Shown here: piece by piece, positions 1 through 11,019 of the stretch
How positions within the stretch are numbered: the first letter of the stretch is position 1
Layout of the letters: every line of letters starts with the position of its first letter
Source of the DNA: Vombatus ursinus
Taxonomy: Eukaryota > Chordata > Mammalia > Diprotodontia > Vombatidae
Direction of reading: 5' to 3'
Length of the DNA: 64,000 nucleotides
Assembly: GCF_900497805.2 (NCBI RefSeq)
Contig: NW_020944351.1
Coordinates: 1,854,563 to 1,918,562, forward strand
Translations under genes and position numbers: made by a program
The notes under the pieces: generated by a model
What the model saw: the letters and a program-made list of their open reading frames with translations, nothing else
Database searches by the model: none
Told to the model about the DNA's origin: nothing

Positions 1-130
1 CATTCCCCCATTTTACAGCAGAGGGAACTGAGGCCCGGGGAAGAGAAGTGACTTGCAGGACATAGGTAGTAAGTAGCAGAGCTGGGATTTGAACCTGGGT
101 TCTCTGACTCCAAATGCACTCAGTATTTTT
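1..130 (-). repeat. MIR fragment
   Basis: CCCCATTTTACAGCAGAGG, AACTGAGGC, GTGACTTGCAGGACA and GGGATTTGAACCTGGG are the core boxes of a MIR read in antisense. It runs off the window edge. 131-248 holds nothing I recognise. Confidence 0.75.
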
Positions 131-247
131 TCCTTTGGGTGCACATTTGATGGCTTTCCAAGCTTAGTAGGCTCTATCAGAGCCTGCCCCCTACTGGCAT
201 AATTTTCAAGAGGTCAGAGTGATTAAAGGGTATGAATAGACAGTTCC

Positions 248-248
<1 letters not shown>

Positions 249-279
<31 letters not shown>

Positions 280-283
280 CCCC
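249..283. repeat. Poly(C) tract
   Basis: Thirty consecutive C, one G, then more C. Homopolymer length is probably inexact in the assembly. Confidence 0.9.
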
Positions 284-295
284 TTTCATTCATTT

Positions 296-432
296 GTTCA
301 TTTTTTTTTTTTACTTTGAGTTCCAAATTCTCTCCACCCCTCCCCCAACTCATTGAGAAGGCAAGAAATATGATACTCATTATATAGATGAAGTCATGCA
401 AAAGATATTTCCACATTAGAATAGGCAGTTTT
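296..432 (-). repeat. Marsupial L1 3'-end fragment
   Basis: A T run at 301-312 followed by CTTTGAGTTCCAAATTCTCTCC is the antisense of a LINE tail (GGAACTCAAA...poly A) that recurs at 15003 and 41250. It abuts an oppositely oriented L1 fragment. Confidence 0.6.
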
Positions 433-1350
433 CTAAAGAAGAAATACAAGATATCAATAGCCATATGAAAAAAAAAGATGCTTCAAATCACTAATAATTA
501 GAGAAATGCAGATTAAAGCAACTCTGAAGTTCCACCTCACAACTTTTGTGTGATTGGCCAAATTATAAAAAAGGAAAATGACAAATGGTTGAGTCGCTTT
601 GGAAAAAGAGGCATATTAATGCACTATCTGGTGGAGCTTTGAAATGGTGGAGCCATTCTGGAAAGCAATTTAGAACTATGCCCCTGGAGTTACTGAACTG
701 TTACATCCCTTTTGACCCAGAAATGCCACTATGGGGCCTGTGCCTCAAAGAGATCAAAAAGCAAAAATCAAATATTAAAATATAAAGATTAAAAATGCCT
801 CTTTTTATAGTAGTGAAGAGTAGTACATAAGTAAAGGAAGCAAAGAAACTAAGGGGGGTCATCAATTGGGGAATGACTGAATAACTTATGGTAGATGAAT
901 GGAATGTAATTCTAATCTGCTATATGAAATGACGAAAAGGATAATTTCAGAGAAACCTTGGAAGACTTGCATGAACTGATTCAGGGTGAAGTGAGCAGAA
1001 CCAAGAAAACAATTTATACAACAACAACAACACAGTAAAAGCAACTTTGAAATACATAATAACTCTGGTCAACACAGTGACCCACTAAGATTCCAAAGGA
1101 CTGATGATAAAGCACTCCTGATAGAGGTGATGGATCTAGGGTATAGAATGAGACATAATTTTTGGGACACGACCAATGTGACAATTCATTTTGCTTGACT
1201 ACATATACATATATGTATGCGTGTCCGTGTATGTGTATGTGTTGTTAGGGTTGTGTTTTCTTCATTTTTTCCCAGTGGTGAGGGGTATGGTGGGAGGAAG
1301 AGAAAAGTTGATTTTCATTGCAAAAAATAAAATTTAATTAAAAATAGGTC
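433..1350 (+). repeat. L1 ORF2 C-terminus and 3' UTR fragment
   Basis: Decayed translation around 585-785 reads GALKWWSHSGKQF, then PFDPEMPLWG, the equivalent of the L1 ORF2 C-terminal 'IPFDPAIPLLG' motif. The 3' UTR follows and ends in an AATAAAATTTAATTAAAAA tail near 1345. Truncated at its 5' side; no intact frame. Confidence 0.75.
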
Positions 1351-1407
1351 ATTACCCCCTCCGTGTAAAAATGAGGCACAGGAAAAGAATATATAAATTA
1401 AAAAAAA

Positions 1408-1900
1408 CTCTAAGCATTTATTAATCAGGTAAACATTGATTAAGCATTTACTGTATGCCTGGTACTATGATAGGTGCTGGAGATGCATACACAAAAACGA
1501 AATGATTTTTGCTGTCAGGAACTTACATCATGTTGGAGCAGACAATATGTATACATACACACCAACAAAATAGCAACAAAGTGCCTTAAGAAGAATACTA
1601 GTAGTTAAGAGAGGATGAGGAAAAACTTCAGATAGAAGGCTGTCCTTGCATCGAATCTTTAAGGAAACCAGGGATTATTAGAGGTAGAGGTGAGAAAGGA
1701 GGGCATCCCAGGCAGGGGGGATGGCGAGTGCAAAGGTACAGAGATGGGAAATGGAATGCCATATATAAGAAACTGTAAGATGGCTAGTTTGCCTGGATCA
1801 TAGAGTATACAAAGGGGGATAGTGTGGAATAATGCTGCAAAGGTAGTTTGGGGCCAGGTTGTTAAGGGTTTTAAATGCCAAAGAGAGGAGCTCCTAGATC
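1408..1900 (+). repeat. Unnamed interspersed repeat 'Y', copy 1
   Basis: Begins with a MIR-like TTTACTGTATGCCTGGTACTA end, then GGCATCCCAGGCA and GGGGCCAGGTTGTTAAGGG. The same order recurs in the adjacent copy (1901-2650) and in part at 33880-34140. I do not recognise the family or its class. Confidence 0.55.
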
Positions 1901-2650
1901 AATCTACAAGCATTTTTTTTAAACACCTACTATGTGCCAAGAACTGGGAATACAAACATAAAAATGAAATGGCCACTGACTCAAGGAGCTTATATTCTAT
2001 TGGACAATACAACGTCTAAATATGTAGGGATGTATAAAATACAAACTTGATACGGGAGCACTAGCAGCTGAGGAAATCAGGAAGAGCTGGCACAAGACTG
2101 ATCTTACGCCGATATCTCAAAGGAGAATAGGGATTCTAAGAGGTAAATTCCAGGCAGGCACACAGGAATAGCCCATTCCTAGGCACAGAGGGGGGAGACG
2201 AAATGTCCTGTGAGGGGAATAAGAGGAGAGCTAGTCTGTCTAAAAAATCATAGGCTACGTAAAGAGGAGTTGTGTGTAGTAAGGCAAGAAACCTAAGTTG
2301 GGGCCAGGTCGTAAAGGGTTTTAAATGCCAAACAGAACAGTTTATGTTTTATCCCAGCAGGAATAGGGAGCTAGTGAAGTTCATTGAGCAGAGGAACGAT
2401 GTGACCAGTTGTGTGGAAAATGAGTTGGAATGAGGTGAGATTGGATAGAAAGGAAGCTTTTGAAATAGTCCAAGGTATGAGGCGATAAGGTCCTGAGCTA
2501 GGACCACGGCACTGTTTGTAGAGAAAAGAGGATGCATATGAGAGGTGCATAGGAAGGACAAGATTTGGCAACTGATTAGGTTTATGGAATGAAGAAGGGT
2601 GAGGAGTCAAGGGTGACAGGGAGGTTTCAGAACCTGGGTGCCTGGAAGGA
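1901..2650 (+). repeat. Unnamed interspersed repeat 'Y', copy 2
   Basis: Starts CATTTTTTTTAAACACCTAC and repeats landmarks of copy 1: GGGGCCAGGTCGTAAAGGG at about 2298 matches the landmark at about 1850. It then extends further, through a GAAATAGTCCAAG segment to GTGACAGGGAGG. Either copy 2 inserted into copy 1 or they are tandem. Confidence 0.55.
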
Positions 2651-2655
2651 CAGCA

Positions 2656-3253
2656 ATGCCATTAGTAAGTGCTAATGCTTCTCCATGACCTCTAGGATCA
2701 AATAGAAGCTCCTCCCTTTGACATTAAACGCTCTTCACAATCTGGTTCCTTCCTTTCGTTTTAGTCTTTTAATATGTTACTCCCTCTCAGGAATCCTGCT
2801 GTCCAGCTGTTGGGAGATAAGTCACATGGAATGCACAGTCTTAGAGGATCACAATTACATGCTATTGAGATGGTCTTAACATACCCCTTATTGAGCTTTG
2901 GGCCTTTGGTTTCTATACCATTGTTATCTTCACATAGATAACTCCTCCCCACCCCCGATTTTCCTTTGTCTCAAAGAAAAGCAGTAAAGCAAACCCAACC
3001 AACTCAGTGCCCATATTTTATGGTGTATGAAACATTTCATGCCCATAGTCCTGATCTCTCCAACAAAAAGAGGGTGGCGTGCTCTATAAATGTTAGCTAC
3101 TAATAGTGATGATTATTATGGTACATTTCCTCACTTCATCTCTTTGGCCAAGATTGGTTATTATAATTACATAGTGTTAGCTTACATTGGGGTAGATATG
3201 ATATATGTTGTTTCTCTAGTTCTACCTAGTTCACTCTGTCTTAGTTCATACAA
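2656..3253. other. Gene-free stretch, possible L2-like fragment at its start
   Basis: AAATAGAAGCTCCTCCCTTTG and the following CTCTTCACAATCTGG resemble L2-type LINE 3' sequence. From about 2830 to 3253 I see nothing recognisable. Confidence 0.35.
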
Positions 3254-3532
3254 GGTGGAAGGAAGGGAATGAGCATTTATGTAGTGTCTAGTATGTGCCA
3301 GGCATGGTGCTAAGTGCTTTTTTTTGCAATTAATATCTTATTTGATCCTCACAACAACCCTGGGAGGTAGGTGCCATTATCATCTCCAGTTTATAGTTGA
3401 GGAAACTGAAGCAAATAGAGGTGAAGTGACTTGCCCAGGGTCACACAACCAGGAAGAATCTGAGGCTGGTTTTGAACTCAGGTCTTCCTGACTCCAGGCC
3501 CACCACTCTATATACAGTATCACTTTGCCTCC
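3254..3532 (-). repeat. MIR/MAR-type SINE
   Basis: Contains the ordered antisense boxes TGTGCCAGGCATGGTGCTAA, CACAACAACCCTGGGAGGTA, GAGGAAACTGAAGC, TGACTTGCCCAGGGTCACAC and TTTGAACTCAGGTCTTCCTG. Confidence 0.8.
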
Positions 3533-3738
3533 TATAGTAATAACCAGTGTTTATTCTATGATATTTATACATTTTATCTTATTTTATCTTCACGATCTTG
3601 TAAGATAGGTGTTGTTATCCCCATTTTACAGATGAGGAAACTGAGGCAGAGAGCGGTTAAGTGACTTGCCCAGGGTCACACAGCTAAGAACTGACTTCAG
3701 GCCCAGCACTTTATACACTGTGCCACTTAGCTGCCACC
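3533..3738 (-). repeat. MIR, tandem duplicate unit 1
   Basis: A MIR-containing segment starting TATAGTAATAACCAGTGTTT. The next unit starts almost identically, which independent MIR insertions would not do. Confidence 0.8.
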
Positions 3739-3977
3739 TATAGTAATAGCCAGTGTTTATTCTATGATATTTGTACATTTTATCTCAATTTATCTTCATA
3801 ATCTTATAAGATAGGTGCTGTTATTATCCCCATTTTACAGATGAGGAAACTGAGACAGACAGAGGTTGAATGACTTGCCCAGGGTAACACAGCTAGGAAG
3901 TGTCTGAGGCCCCATTTGATCTCAGGTCTTCTTGGCTTCAGGTCTGGCGCTGTACCCATTGCAAGCCTAGCTGCCTA
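3739..3977 (-). repeat. MIR, tandem duplicate unit 2
   Basis: Starts TATAGTAATAGCCAGTGTTT; about 45 of the first 48 bases match unit 1, including non-MIR sequence at the edge. Confidence 0.8.
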
Positions 3978-5112
3978 ATATGAGTCTTCCCACTTTCCTC
4001 TGAATTCCTCATGTTCCCCATTTCTTACAAAGCAATATCCCGTTACAGTCCTATGTTACCATATGTGCAGCCCTTCCCCAAGCAGAGGACACCCACTTTC
4101 TGAACCACTTCTTTAAGAAACAATGAAACAGAGACCCAGGAAAGGGAAATGACTCCTCCAAATCGGGTGGGCAGATCCTAATCCAGATGGTAATAACATG
4201 CAATATTCCATCCAGAGTGCAGAGAGAAGGACAAAATAAAGTGCTAAGTGAGCTCCCAGGGGCAGTAACAGATGGCCGCAAAGGACCCTGTCAGCTCCAG
4301 AGCTACAATCTTAAGATATGTATGTATGTATCCCAGAATGCTTCTTCTGTGTGGCAGTTCTTTGGTGTGAACACATGCCTCATTTCCTTTATTTTACTAG
4401 GAAATTTCCCCAACTCCTTTTTATCCTGGGGCTATTCCAGACTCCAGGCCCCCTACCAGCTTCCCCTAGCATTAATAGCTTTCAGCAATCTATTTCAGAC
4501 CTGTTGTGCTCCGTGACCAATTGCATTGGGGAAAGGCTGTAGCATGGTATTAATTTTGCAAAACACTCCTCTCAACTTATGGTTTGCACAATGCTCTAAT
4601 TAATATGCAGATCATCAACTTGTAACGTCAGTCACCTTGGTGGCAGTCATGGAGCTTTTTTTTTTTTTTAACTGTTCACTCCATAGACTCAGAAACCCAA
4701 AGATGATTATTTAAAAATCCCTTTCCTAGTTCCTAGAGTTAGACACAATGCCGAGAGGAATATTACATTTGGCATCATTTGAATGATGGCCTTTTGCTAC
4801 AAGGAAATGTGGTTCCATCCCCTGTTGGGAATTGAATGGCCCAGGAAAATTCTGGCTGGAGGCCATTGAGGCCTGCCTGGCTCTGGCAGGAGCAGATGCT
4901 TTGGAGGCCCCTTGCTGTTCCTGCATTTGACTTCCGGTTGCAAATTTATGTAACCTTGGGCCATGCAGCTCATCATCCCAGGGAGCAGTTAGGGAGTGTT
5001 CCTGCCAAACCTGTTTGACACTCCAGTACCTCCCATCTGTCCCCTAGTGTAGAATCTCAGTCTGCCCCCAGCTCTCCATTTCTCTATTGGATGTGAACGG
5101 TTCTCCTTCTGG

Positions 5113-5114
<2 letters not shown>
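3978..5114. other. Gene-free stretch, no recognised repeat
   Basis: Mostly unique-looking DNA with a short T run (about 4657-4669). Short open frames on both strands have no recognisable domain. Confidence 0.5.
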
Positions 5115-5163
<49 letters not shown>

Positions 5164-5173
5164 NNNNNNNNNN

Positions 5174-5222
<49 letters not shown>

Positions 5223-5474
5223 TGACAGAGACAGAGAAGACAGAGACAAGAACAGAGATTGATCCAGACAGGAGATGGACACAGAGATAGAGACAGAAAC
5301 ACACAGAATGAGATAGAATGAGATAGAGTATGTTTATGCACATGTGCATGTGAGAGCGGCAGACTGAGACAGAGAGAGAGATTGAGACAGATAGTAGAGA
5401 GACAAGAGATAAAAGTACACAGTGAGACAGAGAGAATGTGTGAGATAGAATATGAGTGTGTATGTGTGTATGTA

Positions 5475-5524
<50 letters not shown>
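5115..5524. repeat. Compound microsatellite (TG)n, (GAGACA)-like, (AG)n with 10-N gap
   Basis: (TG)n runs from 5115 to 5163 and again from 5174 to 5220, separated by exactly ten N. A purine-rich stretch of imperfect GAGACA/GATAGA units follows, then another (TG)n and (AG)n ending near 5524. The gap marks an unresolved repeat length. Confidence 0.9.
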
Positions 5525-5529
<5 letters not shown>

Positions 5530-6182
5530 TGCCCTCTGGTGACCACCATACAGAGATGGTCAAATGGTCGCAACCAATCCCATTCACGTACATAACGATC
5601 CCATGGTGCATAGCACCTCTTTATGGTAGGGCAGAGCCTGATGTGGAGGAATGGACAAGTGAACTGACTCTGGCACTGGTGTAATGCAATTAGAGAGCTG
5701 CCATGGAGGGTAAGAGCTGAAGGTAGTCTCTGGCGGCCTTTGGTAGCCTTTGGCACGGTGGCAGAAGTCAGATAACCCGAGAATGTCATAAATGGAAAAG
5801 TCCTTAGAGACTACATGCTTCACCACAAGAAGGCCTCTGAGGTTTTGAGCAGGGAGGTAGAGTCAGTGACCCTCTTCTTTTCCCTGCTGTTTCTCCTGGG
5901 TTCCTTCAAGGTAGTAGGAAGGAGGGGCAGATCAGGGGTCTGTTTTGAGGCTACACCAAGGTGAGCCCAGTGGAAATTAAGGTTGGAATGACATAGATGG
6001 AGGTTGTGGGGATGATGGAAGACAAGGGGTTAATAAATGAAAAACCTAGTTTATACTTGTCAGGAGCATAGGCTGAAGAAGAAGAATCATCTTTGTTAGT
6101 GAGCCATCCCTCTCCCCTGAATACTTTTCTGTCCATCTCTATTTCCTGTGATCATTCCTTCTTACTCTTTTGACCTTTCATT
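5525..6182. other. Gene-free stretch, nothing recognised
   Basis: No repeat family and no coding signal recognised. Confidence 0.45.
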
Positions 6183-6405
6183 CTGTGGCATAGTGGAAAG
6201 AGCTCTGGACCTGAAACCATGAAGACCTGTATTCAAATTTCCTCTCAGGCACTTACTAGCTATATCATCTTGGCCAAGTAACTTAATCTTTCTGAGCCTC
6301 AGTTTCTCATCTGTCAAATGGGGATAAAAATAATACCTACTTCACCAGGTAGCTGTAAGACTCAAATGAGCTAATGTATGTAAAACACTTTGCAAACCTT
6401 CCACT
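6183..6405 (+). repeat. MIR
   Basis: GTGGCATAGTGGAAAGAGC, CACTTACTAGCTATATCA, GAGCCTCAGTTTCTCATCTG and GTAAAACACTTTGCAAACC appear in MIR order. Confidence 0.85.
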
Positions 6406-7020
6406 GGAATAGAAATATAGAAATGGAAGGCAGGAGTGGTTGTTAGTAAAGGGTCTGCCCAGTGATCTGCCAAGCAAGTAGCCTCCCATCCTCTTTCTTG
6501 TTCTTTTCCCATGATTCCAACTCTTGTCATATGGCACTACAGCATCTCTGGCAACCTCATTATTAAAGTACTTAAAAGAACCACCCCCATCGGCTGGCGC
6601 AAGCTAAGATGAAGCGGCGATGGTGTTGTCATTGGTTTAGCCTTTGCTGCACTAGGACATTTCTTCCGTAACTAAGGAAAAGAGAGAAAAAGCATTTGGG
6701 GATCAGGGAAATTCCTCTCGAGATCATTTGTTCCTTTAAAGGGCAAGCCTATTTCATGTGCTGCAAATAGCATCATCTCCCCACCCCCTTATCTCCCCAC
6801 TCCTATTCTCCCCTCCTCCCAAGAGAACTGCACATGACAATCAAGAAAGGAAAGGTTCAGAGAATAGTTTGAAATTAAATGTGATGCATGTAAACTTCGG
6901 GGACCATTTAGCATGGAAATGATTCTTTCCCATTCTATGAAGAAAAAAAAGGACTCAGTGTGGTGAGAGTGGGGGTGGGAGATGAAAGTCCCTTCTCCCT
7001 TTGGCTGGTCTGTTGGCTTC
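6406..7020. other. Gene-free stretch, nothing firmly recognised
   Basis: Contains a short segment (6590-6680) with more CpG than its surroundings that could read GDGVVIGLAFAALGHFFRN before a stop. It is too short to assign. Confidence 0.35.
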
Positions 7021-7600
7021 TAGAAATTCATGCCTTCGCAGAGCTGGAAGGGACCTTGGAGGGCATCAAATCCAACACAATTCTGGGCCCATGTCCTTGC
7101 TAAAACACCACTGACAAGCAGTCAGTCATCCTCCATCTGAAGATCTCCAATGTCAGGGAACTCACTACTCTGCAAGACAAACCACTCCTCTACCAGAGCT
7201 CTTTCACAAATCATAGATTTGAAGAGTCAGAAGGGACCCCAGCAACCATCTGGCCCAACTGATACCTGAAAAGGAATCCCTACAATCCACACCCCATAAA
7301 GGATCATCCAGGCCCTGCTTTCAGGCCCCCAAGAAGGGTGTGTTCTTCAAGCATTCAATGGTTATAAATGGCTTCCATAAACTAAGTAAAAATCTACCTT
7401 CAATCATTCCCTTCCCTTGTATCAGCCCTACTTCTGCCCTCTGGAGTCAAGCAGACTGTATCTAATACTTCTATTCTTTGTCAGTTCTTTGAGTATAGCA
7501 ATCACATCTCACCACATCACCTGTTTTCAGACTTCAATATCTCCAGCTCATTGGACTGATCCTCACATAGCAGAGTTTGCACACACTTCATTCAGTTGCT
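7021..7600 (+). repeat. Possible CR1/L3-type LINE fragments
   Basis: AGCTGGAAGGGACCTTGGAG and AGTCAGAAGGGACCCC are typical of old CR1/L3-related repeats in amniotes. The rest resembles their decayed 3' parts. Identification is from memory and tentative. Confidence 0.35.
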
Positions 7601-7613
7601 CTCACTCAGGCCA

Positions 7614-8048
7614 GCCGGGCAAGGTGGCACATGCCAATAATCCTAGCTACCCAGGAGGCTGAAGCTGTCAGATCTCTTCATTCAATCAATAAATATTTAT
7701 TAAGCATGATGCCAAGCACTGGGGATACATAGAGAGGCAAAAGATAGTCCCTGCCCTCAAGGAGCTTACAATCCAATGGGGGAACAACATGAAAATAAAT
7801 ATATACAAAGCAGGCTCTATACAGGACTAATAGGAAATGATTACCAGAGAGAAGGGACTAATATTAATTAATCTCTTGAGCTTGGGAGTTCTGAATTGAA
7901 ATGGGTTAAGCTGATTGGGTGTCTGAACTTAATCTGCATCAATATAGTGAGCCCCTGAGGCGTTAGTGGCCACCAGGTTGCCTAAGGGGGCTTCTGGCAT
8001 TCCCCTAGGATGCTCCCACTATGCTGGGACTACTGTGAACAGCTGAAG
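7614..8048 (+). pseudogene. RN7SL pseudogene: 7SL (SRP) RNA pseudogene, split by a repeat
   Basis: 7614-7678 matches the 7SL 5' domain (GCCGGGCAAGGTGGCACATG, then CCTAGCTACCCAGGAGGCTG). From 7871 the match resumes: CTTGAGCTTGGGAGTTCTG, GGGTGTCTGAACTTAATCTG, CATCAATATAGTGA and CCACCAGGTTGCCTAAGGGG, all in 7SL order. The last is S-domain sequence, so this is not an Alu-like SINE, which lacks that domain. The part after about 7990 is more diverged, with GGGACTACTGTGAACAGC recalling the 7SL GGATCGCGCCTGTGAATAGC. 7SL RNA is the scaffold of the signal recognition particle; this copy is too decayed and interrupted to work. Confidence 0.88.
7679..7870. repeat. SINE-like repeat 'Z' inserted in the 7SL pseudogene
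   Basis: The 192-base insert is flanked by the 7-base direct repeat ATCTCTT (7672-7678 and 7871-7877). Its interior (AATAAATATTTATTAAGC, CCAAGCACTGGGGATACA, CCCTGCCCTCAAGGAGCTTA) recurs at 13808 and 35605. The family is common here, but I cannot name it. Confidence 0.7.
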
Positions 8049-8091
8049 TAAGTGGGTGATTGGCCCTGGTGCCAGGTTATTTGGGGCAGCA

Positions 8092-8320
8092 GGGTGACAC
8101 AGTGGTTACCGGGTTGGACTTGAAATATAGAAGATCTGAGTTCAAATTCTTTTCCTAGACACTTATTAGTTGAGTGACCATAGGCAGATCACTTGCCCTT
8201 ATTCTGTCTAAGTTCCCTCATCTGTAAAATTGGAATAATAATAGCTCCTACCTTACAGGGATGTTGTGAAGATCAAATGAAATAACAAGTAAAGCGCTTT
8301 GCAAACCTTACAACACTTAA
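8092..8320 (+). repeat. MAR1/MIR-type SINE
   Basis: Starts GGGGCAGCAGGGTGACACAG and ends with the AAAGCGCTTTGCAAACC box. It forms an inverted pair with the next element. Confidence 0.8.
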
Positions 8321-8324
8321 TATT

Positions 8325-8560
8325 AACAGTAATAACTGGCATTAAAATAGCACTCTAAGGTTTGCAAAGTATTTTACATATATTATCATACTTCGTCTTC
8401 ACAACAACTCTGTAGGGTTCCATTTCCATTTTGTAGGCAGGGAAACTGAGGCTTCCAGAGTTCAAGTCACTTGCTCAGGTTCACACCAATAAGTGCCTGA
8501 GGAAGAATTTGAAGTCATCTTCCTGGCTTCCCAACACCTGTGCCACCCAGCTGCTTCTAG
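8325..8560 (-). repeat. MAR1/MIR-type SINE
   Basis: Antisense order: AAGGTTTGCAAAGTATTTTA, GGAAACTGAGGC, TTCACACCAATAAGTG, CACCCAGCTGC. Lies tail to tail with 8092-8320. Confidence 0.8.
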
Positions 8561-8603
8561 CCAAGTCATCTCTCCTTTAGCCATGCCTGTGCACTGAATA
8601 GAC

Positions 8604-8769
8604 CAGGGGTGGGAAACCTTGCGGCCCCAAGGCCACACGTGACCTTCTGTTTTACAGAACAAATCCTTTTATTAAGGGGGTTTGTTCTGTGAAGTTTGGA
8701 TTCAAAGGGCCTCACTTGAGGACCTAGAAGGCCACATGTGGCCTCGAGGCCATAAGTTCCCCACCCCTG
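8604..8769. mobile_element. hAT-like MITE
   Basis: A 166-base element with terminal inverted repeats: CAGGGGTGGGAAACCTTGCG at the left, and the complement ending GTTCCCCACCCCTG at the right. Flanking GAATAGAC and GGATGGAC agree at 6 of 8 positions, fitting a decayed 8-base hAT target duplication. No transposase; non-autonomous. Confidence 0.75.
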
Positions 8770-9190
8770 GGATGGACTGTGCACCACTAGAAAACACTTG
8801 GATTGGCTTAAAAGTGAAGATAAGGCATTGGACAGTATATATTAATAATGATCAATATGCAAATGCTAACTATTATTGTTATTATTATTATTTTAAGGAC
8901 TCTGAGAATAGGAAGGAGGTTGATGTTACTTGTATAAATACATACTGAGAAATGGAGTGTTTGGTGATGGTGAAGAAGGGTAAAGACTGAGGTTGGGAGG
9001 CATAAGGTGGGGGCTCAGGCTGGCCTATTTGCAGCCATCATTGTAGCTCTGAGGCCATCATTGCGGTACATGGTGGTGGTGGTGGTGTGTTTATGTATGT
9101 GTGTGTGCTTAGGAGAGTAGTATTCATGGGCTGGTGCTGGTCCAAGGCAGAGGATCATCCTGTTCTAAAGCATACACACAGGGCACCCGA
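8770..9190. other. Gene-free stretch with short simple repeats
   Basis: A (TTA)n at about 8875-8893 and TGG/TG repeats at 9068-9108; nothing else recognised. Confidence 0.45.
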
Positions 9191-9194
9191 TTTA

Positions 9195-9312
9195 GAGTAG
9201 GAGGCTGGGAGGTCCTTGAGGGTGGGCACTATATTTCATTTTATCTTTGTATCCTCAGCACCTAGCACAAAGCTTTGCCTTGCTTAGTGTATTGAATAAG
9301 TGTGTTGACAAG
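9195..9312 (+). repeat. L2 3'-end fragment
   Basis: CCTTGAGGGTGGGCACTATA, TTTGTATCCTCAGCACCTAG, then ATTGAATAAGTG: the ordered L2 3' end. Confidence 0.75.
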
Positions 9313-9465
9313 GGTTGGGGTTTCATCCAGCCTATATGAATGGTACTGGCTGAGCTTACTTCTCATTTCCAAATCCTAGGAAAGGGGAGTAGGTACAGGA
9401 CATGGGGCAGAAGACATTGATGACTGCCTCCTAGTACCTGATAAATATTTCTTTCTGCCTTTTGT

Positions 9466-9530
9466 TTTTCTTTTTTCTTTTTGGCGAGGCAATTGGGGTT
9501 AAGTGACTTGCCCAAAGTCACACAACTTCC
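9466..9530 (-). repeat. SINE fragment
   Basis: A T-rich start, then GGCAATTGGGGTTAAGTGAC and CAAAGTCACACAACTT: antisense WSINE 3' portion, truncated. Confidence 0.65.
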
Positions 9531-11019
9531 TACCCTTTTTACTGGGGGCTTCCTTTTTCTCTCTTTTGTCCTCTGGCCAGTAATATTCTTTGGATCCAGG
9601 TGAACTCCTTTATCGGTACCCTGACAATTTATTCTTTATTAATTAACAATTAATTGTGCACTGATGACAGAGACTACTCACAACTCTGATTCTAAGGGTC
9701 CCTTGAGTGCACTTACCTCATTTTGTTGGCTATCTTGTATAAGTACTGCCTTGAAAACAAGTGATGAATTTGGGAGGCTAAAAGCCCAGGAATTTAAACA
9801 GAGTTTCCTGGTTTTTCTGAGCTGACTTGAACATTTCCTCATTTAATGGAAGTCTCCTTTAACTAATCTTTGCTGTCCTCTTTCCACTTTGCTGGGAATA
9901 CTTTTTTAAAAAAATTAAATTGTTCATGTGTGCTGATTTTTACAGCTATAGTACTTTATATTTGTACAACACTTTTACCTGTACAATCTCATTTTTATTC
10001 TGCTATAACTTGGGCTGGGGAGAAAGAGGGCAGATATTTATTCTATTCTTTTTTTTTTAGAGAAACTGAGAATCAAGAGATGGAAATGACTGTCATAAGG
10101 ACACATAGTTAGATAGCCAGGATTACCATCTAGTATCAAAATGACTGTATGCTCCTCATCATGAGTGTGTGTATATGTCCTAAAGTTATTACCTTTTAAA
10201 AACGAATGTTGTTGGGCATAAGAAGTGACTGAGGTGTGCACCAAGAGGGGAACCTCCAGATGTCTTTATTTTCTTCAGTCATTACATTGAGATTCAGGGG
10301 TGACTAGCACCAAATAATTTACTACCTGATGGAGAACCCCGTGCTGATGAAGTTCTCTGTGTTAAGCTAAGCTGGGCCTCAGGTGGGACTTGCCAGACCT
10401 TGGGTCTGTGGGCAACACCTTCAAGAGCCTAGGGTCACCCACTCCCACACCGAGTTGTTAGATCTAAGGAGAACTTTCATCTTAGGCAGCTAGAAGGGAG
10501 CAGGCCTTTTCTTAGTATGTTAATCATAAATGGCTATTGCCACTGGGATAAGGTGAGAGTCACAGGAGCAGACAGAAAGAGTTGATCCTTGTCACAGAGG
10601 TGAGCCTGCCTGCACTATGAGGTGCTAAGTAGAAGCAACATTCAGTTTAACTCAGCAGGCCTCGGGGTCACCTAAGCAACAAGATGGAGAACTCTACATT
10701 TTCTCTGATCCCAGTGACCTTGCAAGCCTCTCTAAAACAGAAATTATGTGCCAAAGATAAAGCTATCTCCGTGGTCTAGGACACCCAGAAGACAAAAAGA
10801 AGGTTAAAAAAATACCACCAAACCCATGAAGTAATTCTTACTGACCCTGAGCTCGCTCAGCACCCCTCCTCCACCTCCCATGCTCCCAGCAATGAGACTG
10901 CACTAACAGGCCCAAGGACATGACAGGCTTACAGCAAAGTCCTCTCCCACACTCCACCCCTCCTCCCTCTTCCCAGTGCTGTGGAGACCCCTGAACATTG
11001 ACTTCTACTATAGCAATTT
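9531..11019. other. Gene-free stretch, no recognised repeat
   Basis: About 1.5 kb of unassigned DNA; no long open frame. May hold old repeats I do not know. Confidence 0.45.

Noticed and set aside
5115-5524. CRISPR-like regular repeats
   Set aside because: These are dinucleotide and hexanucleotide microsatellites without spacers, in a vertebrate genome.
4989-5789. Long His/Thr and Ser/Leu frames
   Set aside because: Translations of (TG)n and (AG)n repeats across an N gap.
7614-7678. Alu or B1-like SINE
   Set aside because: Sequence continues into the 7SL S-domain, which Alu and B1 lack, and the organism looks marsupial.
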